Below, one piece after another: positions 38,019-50,791 of a DNA stretch of 64,000 nucleotides; the stretch's first letter is position 1; every line of letters starts with the position of its first letter. The notes beneath the pieces are model-generated. The model was given only the letters and a program-made list of their open reading frames with translations, was not told where the DNA came from and did no database searches. This DNA comes from Wuchereria bancrofti (lineage: Eukaryota; Nematoda; Chromadorea; Rhabditida; Onchocercidae). Position numbers and translations under genes: made by a program. The DNA lies in NCBI GenBank assembly GCA_005281725.1, contig SSBO01000012.1:5347564-5411563 (forward strand). The letters run 5' to 3'.

Positions 38019-39662
38019 TTGCTGTCTCAACTTCCTCCCCTTAGTTTGCAGCACAGTTCAAAGACACCAAAGGTTTTTGCGCATGATGATTTCTTCTTTG
38101 ATCGAAGTGTAGCGGTACTGCTCATTGAAAAGTACACAAATGAGATTAATTAATAAGGTCAAGCAAACAAACCTCCGCAACGCTGACTTTGTATTTGCTG
38201 GACGCACATAGCAGTGACAACCTCCCAGGTACCGAGCAGAATGTTTGGGTTGATGTTGAAGGCGAAACATTCGTCAGTAAAACTGGCAAGCTAGATAACG
38301 AACCTAAACGAACATATCGGAATTCTTAGAATTGTCGGTTCCATTTTCCCACTTCCCAGTTCGAAAAATATGTGGAAGTAGCACAAATACCGTTTTCGCA
38401 CCACCCTCAGTGTCCAATTCTGTCATAAAAATACTCTGTCGAAGTTATTCGATTGTCGTCTATCATGTTGAAAACTGTTTTATATTCAAATTTACTTTAT
38501 GGACTGTTAAGAAGACCTCATGTGGGCGTAAACCGATATTTCATTTCAAATGAAATCTAAAAAGATTCTTTGTCTCTCTATATCTACCTCTTACTTAATC
38601 TAAAACTGCCAAAACTTTTGCAATGAAGTATTAACAAGGAAAAGCGCTTAGTGAAAAGGTTATCTTTACCAGAATCACCAAGGTCTTCATTGCATTCGTC
38701 ACCAGTTGATTCATTCGAACTAAGCGCTGCAGGACTACCCTATAATAATCCAATGAAAGAAGATTACCTGGTAAATTAATATATTTCAGATTTCACAGTA
38801 AAGAAATCACTATTCTATGTAGAAATGAATGTAATTCAGGAAAAGTAATTAGCAATGCCCTCGTTGAATGAACCTTTATTTTTCTTTTCGGATGATGAGA
38901 AAATTTTGGAATGCTGAAGAGTTTTTAAAGAATTTCTATAAGTGTGTGGAACAACTTACAGAGTTCTTCAAGGTGGCCTATATAACTCCTATCGCTAACT
39001 GCAAGATAAAATCAAAAAATTATTAGTATATGCATTAAATTTTCTACTTCTCTTATGTTATAGATACAGAAGTCATCATAATTTCTGCTGTTCAAATCTG
39101 CATAAGTTTCATGAATAAATATTCTAATTTGAGCAAATTTTAGAACTCGAAAAAGCAACAATCTTGGACTAACTTAGGATAAGGCTAGTTGCAAACATCT
39201 TCCTGATAATTATTATACAGAAATAGAATATTTTAAAACAACAAGTGTAGATATACTGAAGGACTCTATTAACTTCACACTTACATCAAAGGAACAAAAC
39301 ATTAACCAAAATAATTCCAACCTGGCCAAAGGTGCAATTCGTGGTCTTATCAAGCGATATCAGGATCCTTTCATTTTTCACATTTTCATTTTCATAGTTA
39401 TTTTGATCAGATAAAACTGGCAATAAATTAAGTAGTGTTCCTTTAACTATTCTTGCCCGTTTCGAGCAAACTACTGAATCACTATCATCATACGCTTGTG
39501 CACTACCGGGCCGCTTCCGTTCCAGGCTTTTTTTCTCAAGCAACAGCGTCCCAATTCGATCAATCTGTGCACCCGCAGTTTGTCGACCAAATAAGGCTGT
39601 CTTGTTGGCTTGCTTATGAGCAGATGGAAGCATTGTCCGCTTGAATACATTCAAAGTCCACT
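35862..39662 (-). CDS. AP-2 (TFAP2/APTF) family transcription factor
   Basis: Nuclear factor that binds GC-rich DNA as a dimer. Exons 39662-39322, 38739-38670, 38282-38173, 37110-37046, 36813-36695, 36561-36414, 36329-36190 and 35914-35862 agree in phase; from ATG 39633 they give 338 residues. The conserved domain starts near residue 141: [77 protein letters not shown], then a dimerisation part with FGTPAILA matching FGSPAVCA of vertebrate AP-2. The stretch after FPAK is shorter and more divergent than in vertebrates. The N-terminal activation region lacks an obvious PY motif. The first exon also has a good acceptor (ggttttcag, 39663), so a further 5' exon or a spliced leader may precede it. 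The paralogue within nematode aptf genes cannot be named. Confidence 0.95.
37979..38013. repeat. CT dinucleotide microsatellite in an AP-2 intron
   Basis: About 16 CT units in the 1.06-kb intron between exons ending at 38173 and starting at 37110. The same intron has a 309-nt minus-strand open stretch (37165-37473), hydrophobic, without splice support. Confidence 0.95.
38961..38999 (-). other. possible 39-nt cassette exon with in-frame stop in the AP-2 gene
   Basis: A 39-nt block between a strong acceptor (atcttgcag) and a strong donor (gtaagt) inside the intron 39321-38740. In the phase set by its neighbours it reads to a TAG at its seventh codon, so inclusion would truncate the protein before the DNA-binding domain. 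Edges are accurate to one or two bases. Confidence 0.35.
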
Positions 39663-42196
39663 CTGAAAACCAATATAATGTCTGACAAATACAGCTACAA
39701 GCTAAAATAATATATTCATTACAAAACATTTGACCCAAACATTCTCCCATATGACAAAGGGGGATATTATTTGGATGAAAAGATGATACTAACTATATTC
39801 GCTTACCACAAAAAAGTAAGGCACATCCCGACCAAAAAGATTTTTATTAACATCAAATGCATACAGGAACCCATCACGAATGCAATTATTGAAATAAATT
39901 TCTTAATAAGGTCATTTTCAATTTAGCTTACATGAGAACATTAAAAAACGGAAGTAGACAAACACATCGGCATTGAAATTTCGAGAAAGCAAACTCCTGA
40001 ATTCTGTGGTATTGATCAGATGTGGAATTCACAAGTCAAAAGTTACTATATTATTAAAAAATTAAAAAAAGGGAAATGCATAAAGTGGTTGCCGACACGA
40101 CCGGGTATTGTTTTCTCAAAGTTTGAGAAAAAGTAGGCTAAGAAATCAATTATAATCATGGAATCGGCTAATATGAAACTAAAAGAGCAACATAACGACG
40201 TGGTATTATGGATATATGTGAGCAAAAGTCTCCTTTTTGGGAACACACGAAAGTTTTAACCTGATACAGCAACAGCACTATGGAACCAGTAGATAAAATC
40301 GTCTTGTTGTCTCCGTAAATGTAAGCAATGATTTTAAGGATAGAAACTTTCGATGTAAAATGTGAAACCGGAACGAACTGAAGATCCGAACAATGGAAAA
40401 AAAAACATAAGTTTTGTTTGAAATCATGTAAGCCAAGACAATGCGCATATAAAAATAATAGTTGTGTGAGTTTCAATACATCGAAGAGTTCAATATTATA
40501 GAGAAGCAACTGTGTCAGATATAAATATTGTAGTACCGATTTAGCTTTAGCTCCTATGGTCTCGTGAAGAGCACTTTTATTCTACTTACATATAAGTTAT
40601 AAATACAACGATTTCCATACACTTAGAACAGAAAATGCATAAAATAACGAAATTATGAAGATGGAAAAGTTAGATGAGTTAAAAATGAAATGGAAAAAAG
40701 TGAAATATATGGAAATATGAAGGGGAAAAATATAAAGCAGCTAAGAAATTTGCACTGGCTCACATAGAGATGTAATTATGGGTTACGTAGTACCCGAAGG
40801 GTACTATATTTCATCTATTCATTTATTTTCACGTCCCAGCATAGAAAAAGTAACCTGAATAGGGAAGCAACAACGTTATGGTTCTTGCCGATAGACTTAT
40901 TCATAAATTTACAGTGATACACTAAGTTTACATTTGCACATGTAGAGAAAAATTCCTGTTATTACTATTGAATGGAGAGAAATGTATCGGGATTCTCCTG
41001 GTCACCCATCTGAAATGATGTTCATACATTTAGGTCACCAAAGGATATCAGAAGAACGGATACAGTGCTTCCTGCATATGTGCTAATTGCTGGCATCCTG
41101 AAGCTGAATGGCTGTGATACTAAGCAAAAGGGTAGGCGGATGTGTGCAGTCTGAAGTGAAGAAACGCCCTTGGGGCTCACAATTCAATTCACATTATTTA
41201 CAAACACAGACGACATACCGTCTCACCAAACTGCAATGGACCAGTCATATTAATAACACAGTAACTGGATAAATTTGACGGAATGACCAGTTCAGATCCA
41301 GTTGTAAGTTTGCTTTATTAAGCTGGACGGTTGCGATACTTTTTTTTTTCATCACTTCCTTAAAGCTGGCACGATATATGGGATATGAGAATACTATTGC
41401 TTTTGGTATTGTTTGTTAATCCTTTCATACAAATATAATTTTCAACGTCACTTCCTGCCAGGAGAGTAATGGAAAATCGCAGACATTGCTGTTCATTAAC
41501 AAAACTTATGCTTATCTAAAACCAGTCCAATTTTTAACCACCAACGCTTACTCGATTACAATGTACATCAAAGTGACTAAAAGAGACGAAGACTTGAAAG
41601 AAGCATTACCATTATATCTCATCTAAGTGTATCTCATTCATGTCCAAGTGTTAAACACTGGAAATTTCCAGAAGAAACGAAGTATTACTGAACTTGTAAA
41701 GTTTTTTACACTTCATTCACATTTTGTCATTTTAGTACTATTTCGGTATCTGTACAGAAAAAATCATTCTAGCACTACAGTCCTAACTAGGTCAAATTCG
41801 GACTCAAACCATTTACCCATTCAGTTTTATCCAGCACTAGATAGTTTCCATAAATATTGGGAACTTTAATCTTTATAATTACATCCGCGAAATCCTTCGC
41901 ATTTTATAAATTTTTAACCTCTAAAATATATTGTAGCCTCACGTGTAAAGAAGCGAATAAAAATTCATTTGCAAACGGATGACACTTATACATATATAAT
42001 CACAAAGACATAATAATTCTGTTGAAAATGTATGTTTAAGTGTGAATCAGAGAGATTTAATTTTTTGAAAGAACTCGTTTTGTTTTTGGTTCCTGTATCA
42101 TGGTTTGAAGAGTGAAAGTTATACCTTTCATTGAACATTTGTCCTATTTCATTTGGATCTTTGGATAATGTATTATATTAAAAAAGGAAAATAAAA
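39663..42196. other. AP-2 upstream region, no firm gene
   Basis: AT-rich. It could contain 5' exons and control elements of the minus-strand AP-2 gene, but no exon could be joined in phase. A short palindrome gtacccgaagggtac occurs near 40788. Confidence 0.4.
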
Positions 42197-43364
42197 TGTC
42201 AGGAATTACAACAGAAGCAAATATGCTGTCCGCCAATGAAATTATGCCTAAAAGATGATAGATCGATGATAAGATGATGAATGATACAGTGATTGACGAG
42301 AATGCAAACAAGCCTCAGCATCTGGTTGCTTTAATAAGACAAATAGAAAATTTAAAAAATGAAGGTACAGTAGAAGACGTTTTAGTTCAGTGTGCTTGGA
42401 ATACTCAGCTAGCAGCTACAGTTGTGATTTGTAATTGTCGGGAAGCACAGTGATGGATGGTTCACTCAAGTAAGCGTAGGTTAGAGGTACAGCAATCAGA
42501 CCACTGCAAATGGCCACGATCGATACTGTTCCGGTCCCTGCTACTCCTACTTTTGCTTCTGCAAATTCTTCCTACGGCACTGTTCAATGTCATATTCACC
42601 TCCACCCAGTGTGACATAAGCATTCCGCCACACACACACAGACACACACAGGTAGACACGGATACAAATATACATAGAAGGCCTGAGGCGGTCTACTTCC
42701 CTTCCATCATTCGCACTTGCTTATGTTTGCACACATGCAGTGCAGAACTGTTTTCGCTTTGTTTTTACCTAACTGTGAGTCGATTTCGTAACTTTTATCG
42801 AAGCTATATACTGGTGACAAGTAGTACTCCAATAGCAAGCTAGTATTCTCTCACTTACCTTTAACTCTTACTTTTGATACTTGTTGTAATGTACGGAAGA
42901 AAGATAACTAGTCATTACAATGACGATGTATGAAATGAAATATTCATGAAATAGCAATTCAACTTTGCATGTGCACAGAAGTTGCTTGCTTTGAGTTCTC
43001 GGAATGGGTTGTCTAATCTAGCTCCATATCCCACATTGCAGGAAAAACAGAGACTTCTCTCTACAATTAGTATTCTGCATGCTGAACTGAAGAAGTGACA
43101 TGAATATTATTACAAAGCTGTCAAATCATCTCCACTTGGTTAATTATCCACTTCTTATCACCAACTGCTTTTGAACGGTAAAGCAAACAGTGAAGCTGAA
43201 TGTGAAAAGACTGGAGACTGAAAATTGGATTGGAGATTCGATAGCAAAGATAACGCGAATGACCAATGTTCAAAGTCAGGCAATATTTAAAATGAAGCAA
43301 GAGGAAGTTGACAATTGTGTCTCTTTTGGTGCCGGACCTCGTTTTCCCTCAGTTCTTTGTTAGT
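42197..43364 (+). pseudogene. possible broken coding remnant
   Basis: Starting with ATG at 42197 (MSGITTEANMLSANEIMPKR), one frame continues through two adjacent stops into about 59 open codons (42275-42453, containing KPQHLVALIRQIENLK), another stop and more open sequence; a neighbouring frame is open at about 42490-42612, and further open pieces lie at 42979-43095 (NGLSNLAPYPTLQEKQ) and 43190-43364 (helical, KITRMTNVQSQAIFK). A CA-repeat interrupts the locus at 42630-42650. Several pieces end at splice-like sites, so a real gene with short exons is the alternative. Stops in otherwise protein-like frames favour decay. No family recognised. Confidence 0.3.
42628..42652. repeat. CA dinucleotide microsatellite
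   Basis: cacacacacacagacacacacag, then weaker acacgg/atacaa units. Confidence 0.9.
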
Positions 43365-46300
43365 AGCGAAACTGCTGGCAATTCACTAACAATGCAAAAG
43401 CTAAAAAAGCTTTCGATGTATCCTCTACAACACCAAATCTTGAACACATGCTTCTCGATATTACAGAAATACCACCGTTAATGATCATTTTAAACTTTCA
43501 TATCTTAGGTAAAACACTCTTAACTGTAATGGACATTTTACAACAAAATAGAGTGGTTTCGGCATTTATTTGAAAAATAGCTTTTATTTGAAAAAAAAGC
43601 AAAAATATATGAGGGGTACTTCAAAATTTTATTCAAATTTTAATCGGTACTTTAATATGCAAAATACAACTTACTAGAAAAGTATATTCGCATTTTATTT
43701 TAACAAGAAAAGGTTCAATGGAATATTTTTGCTTGCACTTTATTAAAACACAAAATGAGATAGGAGGTAGGAAGAAGCTTCACTTGAGTGGTGAATGTTA
43801 TGATGAAAGATGGAGAACTCTGATAAAATCATTTCGAAAGTAAACACTGCTAATTAAATCATTTGTGTTGGCTAGTTAATCACTCCAAATGCAGTGGTAT
43901 AATGAAAGCATGATCAAATGTCTTTAAAAATTGCGTACTTCTCTACATGACATAATGACACCAAAATACAGATGTAATGTTCGTATACACATAGGACACA
44001 CGTGATATGTGGGATGCACTTTGTAATTTCTAAATTCATTTTATACTTACTTGCTCATATTCTTATTACAACTACATTTATTAACTTTAAAATTCAATGC
44101 CAGAATGGAAATGGAAATTTCTTTTCTCTCTTGAACAAATTTTCCGTTGTTCACCCCTGATATTATGATTTCTCGATTTTTCAGTGTTTATTTAAATTTG
44201 AACAGTGATTCATTTCACATTATGCCATTTTCTTTTAACACCAAATGATTTTCCCATTGCTTAAAACTTTTTCCATATGTCCTGTTCGTATAAAACCGTA
44301 AGACAATTTCGAGGTCCTGTCATCACTCAAAAAATGATGATTTATGCATTTTGCATGGATAACAAGAATCACAAAAGTCGAATTAGAGTATTCGGATGTG
44401 TAATACTGAATTTAAAAATTAAAAACACACTTTAAGTATGGAAACACAAAACTGCTGCATTTTTCGTAGACACGAAAAAGAATCAAAAGAATCAGTTTCA
44501 AGAAAAATTTTTTTTAAAGAATCAAAAGTTCCAAGAACAACTCCAAATTTTATGTGGCGACTAATAACTTTAACAATAGCTCTAACGTCAATATTTTGCT
44601 GTCGTAGCACTAACTTCTTCTAGGCATCCGTTGAAGAATATTGTATCACTCTTTTGATCCGCTTTGAATTTACCTACCATTAGCATTGCTACCTCTGCTG
44701 TAAATAAAAATCTGAAACCGGAATGATTTCGAAGCAGTATCAGACCTTATTTTGTAGGTCGTTTAAAGCTGCATGATTTGTCTGTCTTTTGTGTACGGCT
44801 GCGTTCACTCCAGTATGATGTATTCTGCATATTCCATATTCATCATATTTATATTCCACGGATTAATAAAATTTTCGATTCCCTGAAATGTACATTCAGC
44901 AAATCCTTCACTTTTCTTTCATTACTACTTCCAATTCTCAGGAGTCCTTATCAGAGCAATGCGTGTTTGCGCAATATTGAATTGCTCTGAAAAACCAGTG
45001 TCCTATTTTTGGACAGGTAAATTACATAAAGCAGGCATTGTTACACGGTTATTTGCCACTGAAACAAAAAAGCAATAAGTTGATTATAAACTGGTGTGAT
45101 TTTAATAACGGAACAGCATTTTCCCGAAACCTCAGTAAAATATTAAATAGCGAAGGGATGTCCATTATTCAACTTTCCTTACTGTCATTGGTTTCAAACA
45201 GGCAACTCTAATAAAAATTGAAATTAATTGTTGAAGTGAAAGTAGAAAATGACAGATTCATTAATTTATCATGTATTTGCACACAAGGACTCAACGAGCA
45301 GACCGTGAGCAGCAATTTTGGTCTTTAATACAACAGCAGCTTGACAGGAAAGAGCATAACAATCGTTCGAAATTAGCATCTTCTTACAATTTAATGATTA
45401 CGCTTTAATGAAACACTGCTTCTAACTTCTCTCTGTCTCCTACTGCTAGAAATTTCTCACACTCCTTCCTTCCTGACACTCGTCACACTTCACACGTCAT
45501 GATTTATCCTTTGCGTATCTTTCCTGTGTCCAATTTCATGGTGGGTCCGGCAGAGTGATACGAAATACATCAGTGTTGCACACTTCCTCTTCATCAACCC
45601 TAATTCAGTATTCGCTAATTTTTGGATGACAGTGGTGAGGGATTCGTGAGTTCGGTTTGTAGGTGGAGTTTGTTGTGTCACTTTCGTATGAGTAGGGACT
45701 GCTAAGGGGCTGGGAGGAACTGAGTTATGCTCTTTCAAGCGCAGCAGGAGTTCTGAGGTGGTGGTGTGTTTACCTTTTTATTCCAGCAGTACTGTTTTCT
45801 AAAGTAGAAAATTCTCTTCTTTCCTCTTCAAAATTTGTAGGTTTGTTGTTAACCAAACTATGCTATCATACTGACGGCTGGTTAGAGAGGCTTATTTAAA
45901 TACTTTTGTTGTGCTTTAAAAATTATCACTGAGGTTGTTCGTGCTTTCCGTGTCATCCTATTGTTATCACTGAGATAATAAATGAGCTCTGGACGGACTT
46001 AGCCCCCTTATTTTTTCTTACAAGAGGCATCACAACTAGGCTTTTTTTTCAGATTTTCTTTTAAATAAGAGGAAAAAAATTGATGAAGCTTCCCGTCTGT
46101 TCTCCTCAGTAAAACGTGTTTAGTGACACTGAACATTTTCTGCCTCCTATGGAACACCGATATAGTTTTTTTAGTAGCGATTCGAATTGCTCTTCTACTG
46201 ATTGATTTTGATTGCAAATGTTGGTGGCTAGAAGGTTGACTGTTTTAAAGCATGCGTTGATTAGGGTAACACTTATTCTGTTTGCAGCTAGCTTGTTAAC

Positions 46301-46440
46301 GTCTCGCACATCTCTTCATACAGACTAATCCTTTAATTATAGAACCTTTGCGTTTTACACAAGCTTTATGACCGAAACCCATCCAGTCATTAATCTGGCT
46401 GCATGGTGAGTTAAAAATAGTAATAATGAGCTTAATTAAA
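43365..46440. other. intergenic stretch, no firm gene
   Basis: Short open stretches only: plus 44438-44623 (61 codons, hydrophobic C-terminal run) and minus 45738-45490 (Pro/Thr-rich, includes VPPSPLAVPTHTKVTQQ). Neither has a supported splice partner. The last part is the upstream region of the PAQR gene. Confidence 0.4.
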
Positions 46441-46447
46441 TTTGCAG
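46438..46447 (+). promoter_or_regulatory. candidate spliced-leader acceptor upstream of the PAQR start
   Basis: aaatttgcag ends 33 bases before the ATG at 46481, with no donor between. Nematode mRNAs commonly receive a spliced leader at such a site; this is inference from position and sequence only. Confidence 0.4.
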
Positions 46448-46480
46448 ACACTTTGAGGTGGCAACACAACAATTTACATA

Positions 46481-49400
46481 ATGGACAGTAAAACGATAAG
46501 CGATGCAACTTTGTCACATAGTAGGATAACGACTGGGAATCTTTTGTTGAATGTTAATGAAGCTTTGCAAGAAGCTCAGGAAATGATGACCGATGGAAAA
46601 CCACGTGAACGTCACCCGGAACACTTGTTAGAAGAATCGACAACTGTCGAAGTATTTATTTTTACAGTTTTATTATTTCCGTTGCGTTTTATTCGTTATG
46701 AATCCTTTATGTTTGTTTTGCAGTTTTGCTATAAATATGACTGTATAGTGTTGGTTGTACGTATTTCTTGAATCGGTACTTTTTTTCTCACTGTTTTGAT
46801 ATGTGCGAAGCTATTTGGAAAGTTAGTAAATATTTTGTAACCATATAAAGGTTATTAACTTGTCAGTTTCTACATAATTATAAAATTAGATCTATTAAGG
46901 CCGTGTAGTCCTCATTTTCCGAGACCTTAGATTTCTAAAATTTCAAGGTAGTGAAAACCGGGAGACACGGAGATCCTATTGAAATTGTCGTCACTCGGAG
47001 TACTGTTACTTCTCAGCCCAATACAGATGACGAAGGTGACGGTGAGTTATCTCTAAATCATATGCCTACAGTAATTAAAGTGTCTTACGGTGTTTTGATG
47101 TCAAGATATAGTTGTTTGATTTACATTTCTTTAAGGAGCTTTGTCAGGAAGTGATTCAGAATCACTTTTGCCGTCACGAACTAAGTCCAGTTCTCTTTCT
47201 CACAGTTACACCTATAGTGGAGAAGGAAGTTCCGATGAAGTTCTTTCTCGTTGTACAAATGTTCATTATCGTCGAAAACGTGGCGATAATTGGCGCTTAG
47301 ATGATGGTTTGAAAGGCGAAGATGATGGACATTTTGAGGTAATAATGTTTCTCTAGGAAATAATACAAATATAAATCAAAAGTTAATGAGAGAAATAAAT
47401 TGGTGTATCAGTTACTGTTCTTTATCAGTTACTGTTTTTGTCTTAACATCAGTTTTTCTTGATTTTTTAAGTCTATGCTGAATCCATGTGAATCAGAATT
47501 TGACTTTCATATTTATAGGTTGAGGTAAAAGCGGAGTATGGACAGGATGACGATGGAGAACCTTTCGTGAAAAAGGTATTCAGAGTGAGATTTCCAGCGT
47601 TCATTTTTTAAATTTGGCGCTACCAACAAATTTTTTCATTGACCACAATGAAATCTCTAACGTTTTGACCTTAATAAGAAAATTCTTGTAAAAATATAAT
47701 ATAAAGTGCCTCATCGGTGTAATCTTTTTTTTTAAAAATTTTCGTAACATTGATATGTTTGTTATTTCTTTGTTTAATCGCTTTCATGTGCTTTTCTACA
47801 TACGCCAGATTTCTCTAATAACTCAACGCATTTTTCTTGTGTTCTGACACTAATGCTTCATTCTAGAACTATAAAACTGCTAATGCTTCCAGTTCAACTT
47901 TAAATTACTTTTTTAAGTTGAACAATTTCGAGATTTCAAAATGATATTTATTAGTTGAATTTACAGTCTTGGGAGGCGACTTGGCGTGTACAAAAATTCG
48001 AATATTTACCAGAATGGCTTCAAGATAACGAATATTTGAGGCACGGACATCGGCCACCTTTGCCGAGCTTTGCACAATGTTTTCGTAGCATATTATCCAT
48101 TCATACTGAAACTGGAAATATTTGGACTCATTTAATTGGTGCGTTTTCAAAACCATTTGTTGAAAACGTTTGTAGCTGGAGAATTTTTGGTTCATTATTG
48201 TATGGAGTGGTTCTTATAAATGCAAAGATAGAAAATACTGACTGGAAAGGAAGTACAGAGGTAATATATATTTGTGTGAGAAGCTTTAAAAATTTATTCC
48301 AGTTTAAAAATATATATATATATATATTTTACCGGTTGATCTGTTCGGTTCGTTGTAGTCTAACAAAAATTTTGTAGGCTGTCTAGCATTTGCACTGTTG
48401 GCTGCCTGGTTTATGACACGGCCAGATACCGATATTCGTTTCCAAGAGAAAGTTGTGTTCTCCTTTTTTTTTGCTGGAGCAATTATTTGCCTTGGTATGT
48501 CATTCACCTTCCATACAGTTAGCTGTCACTCAGTTGCTGTGGTCCGGATTTTCTGCAAGTATGTCCTCAACGTTATATTTTTTTGAAATTTAATAATTTC
48601 AATATCAATATTAAAAAATTTCTCAATAAGACGAAATGCTATGAGATACCAAATACTTATTACAGATTAGATTATTTGGGTATATCATTGTTGATTGTTG
48701 GCTCATTCGTTCCTTGGCTGTATTATGGTTTTTATTGTCGGCGTGAGCCAAAAATAACTTATATCGCGATGGTCTGTGTTTTGGGTTTGGGTGCAGTGAT
48801 TGTTTCATTGTGGGACAAATTTAGCGAGTCAAGATATCGACCTCTCAGAGCTGGCGTTTTTCTGGCAATGGGATGTAGTGGTAATTTGTAGTTTAACTTT
48901 GAATATTTCCTACAGCTTCAAGAAGATCAGGGCAACTTTGCATATATTGACATCATTTCCTAGCCCGATGTGATTGCTCCCTATTCTATTATTTTGACTT
49001 AATTATAATTTCTTTTTCCTCTTTACAAATTATTTATATTTTGAAAAAGTGCACCTCCTTACTTACATTCAGACGTCCTTTATTTATAATACTGAAAAGT
49101 AAATCATCCCTGTAATTCGACAGTCTTAAAACAATAATGAAAATATAACTGAACTATCGAGCCTTCATAACATAGTTTATTTCAGGAGTAGTACCAACAA
49201 TTCATTTCATGATCACCGATGGTGTGCGTACATTGTTCGAAGATGCAGCGTTTCACTGGCTCTTATTAATGGCCTCATTATATATTTTTGGCACTTTGTT
49301 GTATGCTACGCGTATTCCGGAACGCTTCTTTCCTGGAAAATGTGATATTCTGGCATGTTTTTCTAGCATAATAAATCAAATTTCTGAGACTTGGAATCAG

Positions 49401-49664
49401 TTACTTTTCTTTGTTAGGATAATCTTTTTACTTTCCTTTAGAGTGAGTTAAAACAGCAGAAGACCGTTTAACTCTAATTTTCAGTTCCAGTCTCATCAAC
49501 TCTTTCACATATGTGTCGTTGTTGCTGCGTTTGTTCACTACTATGGGATTTCTGAAATGGCAATGCATCGAATAAGGGCTTCTTGCCCGATGGACAATGA
49601 TGCTGTGCGAGCATTTCACCATATTGTAGAAGGTGTGAAGAAAGCGGTGCATGATGCATTATAA
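46481..49664 (+). CDS. adiponectin-receptor-like PAQR protein (PAQR-1/2 type)
   Basis: Seven-helix membrane protein of the PAQR family; nematode members regulate membrane lipid saturation and fatty-acid metabolism. Exons: 46481-46651, 46948-47041, 47136-47338, 47519-47575, 47967-48138, 48378-48558, 48666-48880, 49186-49352, 49485-49664; 479 residues. A long acidic, Ser-rich N-terminus (about 1-185) is followed by LPEWLQDNEYLRHGHRPP and SIHTETGNIWTHL, family signatures. The putative zinc site is complete: S274xxxH278 (MSFTFH), D295 (LDYLG) and H424xxxH428 (SHQLFH). The eighth intron seems to start with GC (ctg|gcatgt), giving PGKCDIL-FQSHQ where relatives have PGKCDIWFQSHQ; the nearest GT donor (49413) would insert 20 residues into this conserved loop. 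The upstream neighbour on the same strand is far away and the next gene starts 1.1 kb downstream. Confidence 0.96.
48309..48328. repeat. short TA run in a PAQR intron
   Basis: tatatatatatatatat just upstream of the exon at 48378. Confidence 0.8.
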
Positions 49665-50784
49665 AGAGCCACGAGCAACGGTGTAGTTAGGAATCGTAAA
49701 CGAACCTCTTTACGTTCACAATATTAAAAGTCTTATATTTTTAACTTCAGCATATCTGTTAAATTTTTTCAAATTATATTAAGTGAAAATTTGAAAGCGA
49801 CCTGGTACAAACGATTTTTGATTCTTGTTATTTTCTAAGTTCATTATTGATGCACTTGCCTTCCCACTTACTGTTTGCTCCAGACATTTTATTGTGATAT
49901 GTTACAGAATCAGTTACTTATTCTAGTTTTTTTTTTTTTTTTTTTGAGAGTAGAAATTGCTCCCGTAAAGCAACCGAAATTTAAAGAGAAGTGGGAATTA
50001 TATTCGTCATTAATATTCATTTCTTCACTTTGCCGATCATTTGCCTATGAACTGTTCATAGTACCCATATTCTGTTGCTTTTGAATTAAGTGCTCTTTTT
50101 GCTCGTTTATATTTCATTATGGTGTTTTAGCGCCTATTTAACTGTCCAACGGACAATTTCTTTTTTGCTTAGGATTTACTGGTTAGATTGGTTTTGTTGC
50201 TTACATGCAGAAAGCCTACTGAATAATAGAAGTATATCTTGTTGTTTGTAAAGCCAAAAGATTGTACTAATTATTTGTATGATGTTCCTTTGTTTTTGTT
50301 TCAGCAAACTTCGTTTATACGGATAAACAGTTTCTTTTTCTACAAAATGATAATTTGTATGGTAACTATGTTGGTTTCGTTCTTAAAATTGTTTTAAAAC
50401 GAGTAGAAAATGGAGAAGCAAAGTAGTGTGATACGTAATTTCAGGGTATTTTCCTTTTAATCCAATAAAACTATGAGTTACGCTACATTAATTTCTTATT
50501 GATTTATATTATTCTGTGCTTGCTTGCAACTGAATTTCGATGAATAAAGTGTATAATTTGCCTTCATACAACTTCTTACATAATATATGCGTATATTCGT
50601 ACTAACAAGCGCTATACTTACGTGTGCTCTTTCATTCCGATTGGTAATGCGTAGCTGTAAAGGCGAACTTTTGCATATAACTTAGGTTTAATGTTCTAGT
50701 AGATTTGATGCTTTGCGATTTAGCTCTGGTTTATCTGGTGCTTCGTTTGATATAGAAATAGTACCTTACCGTTGCTTTCATACA
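49665..50784. other. intergenic region with poly-T tract
   Basis: Contains the PAQR 3' untranslated region and a run of about 18 T near 49929. No clear AATAAA directly after the stop; an aataaa occurs near 50543. Confidence 0.5.
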
Positions 50785-50785
50785 G
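50776..50785 (+). promoter_or_regulatory. candidate spliced-leader acceptor upstream of the tandem-domain gene
   Basis: ttcatacag ends at 50785, six bases before the ATG at 50792, which would leave a very short leader, as is usual in trans-spliced nematode mRNAs. Confidence 0.45.
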
Positions 50786-50791
50786 GACTGC

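Noticed and set aside
42462..42659. Cys/Val-rich minus frame
   Set aside because: Produced by the CA repeat and lies opposite the plus-strand remnant.
47955..48377. Long plus frame running through a PAQR intron
   Set aside because: Only 47967-48138 is exon; the remainder is intron read-through and breaks the conserved PAQR sequence.
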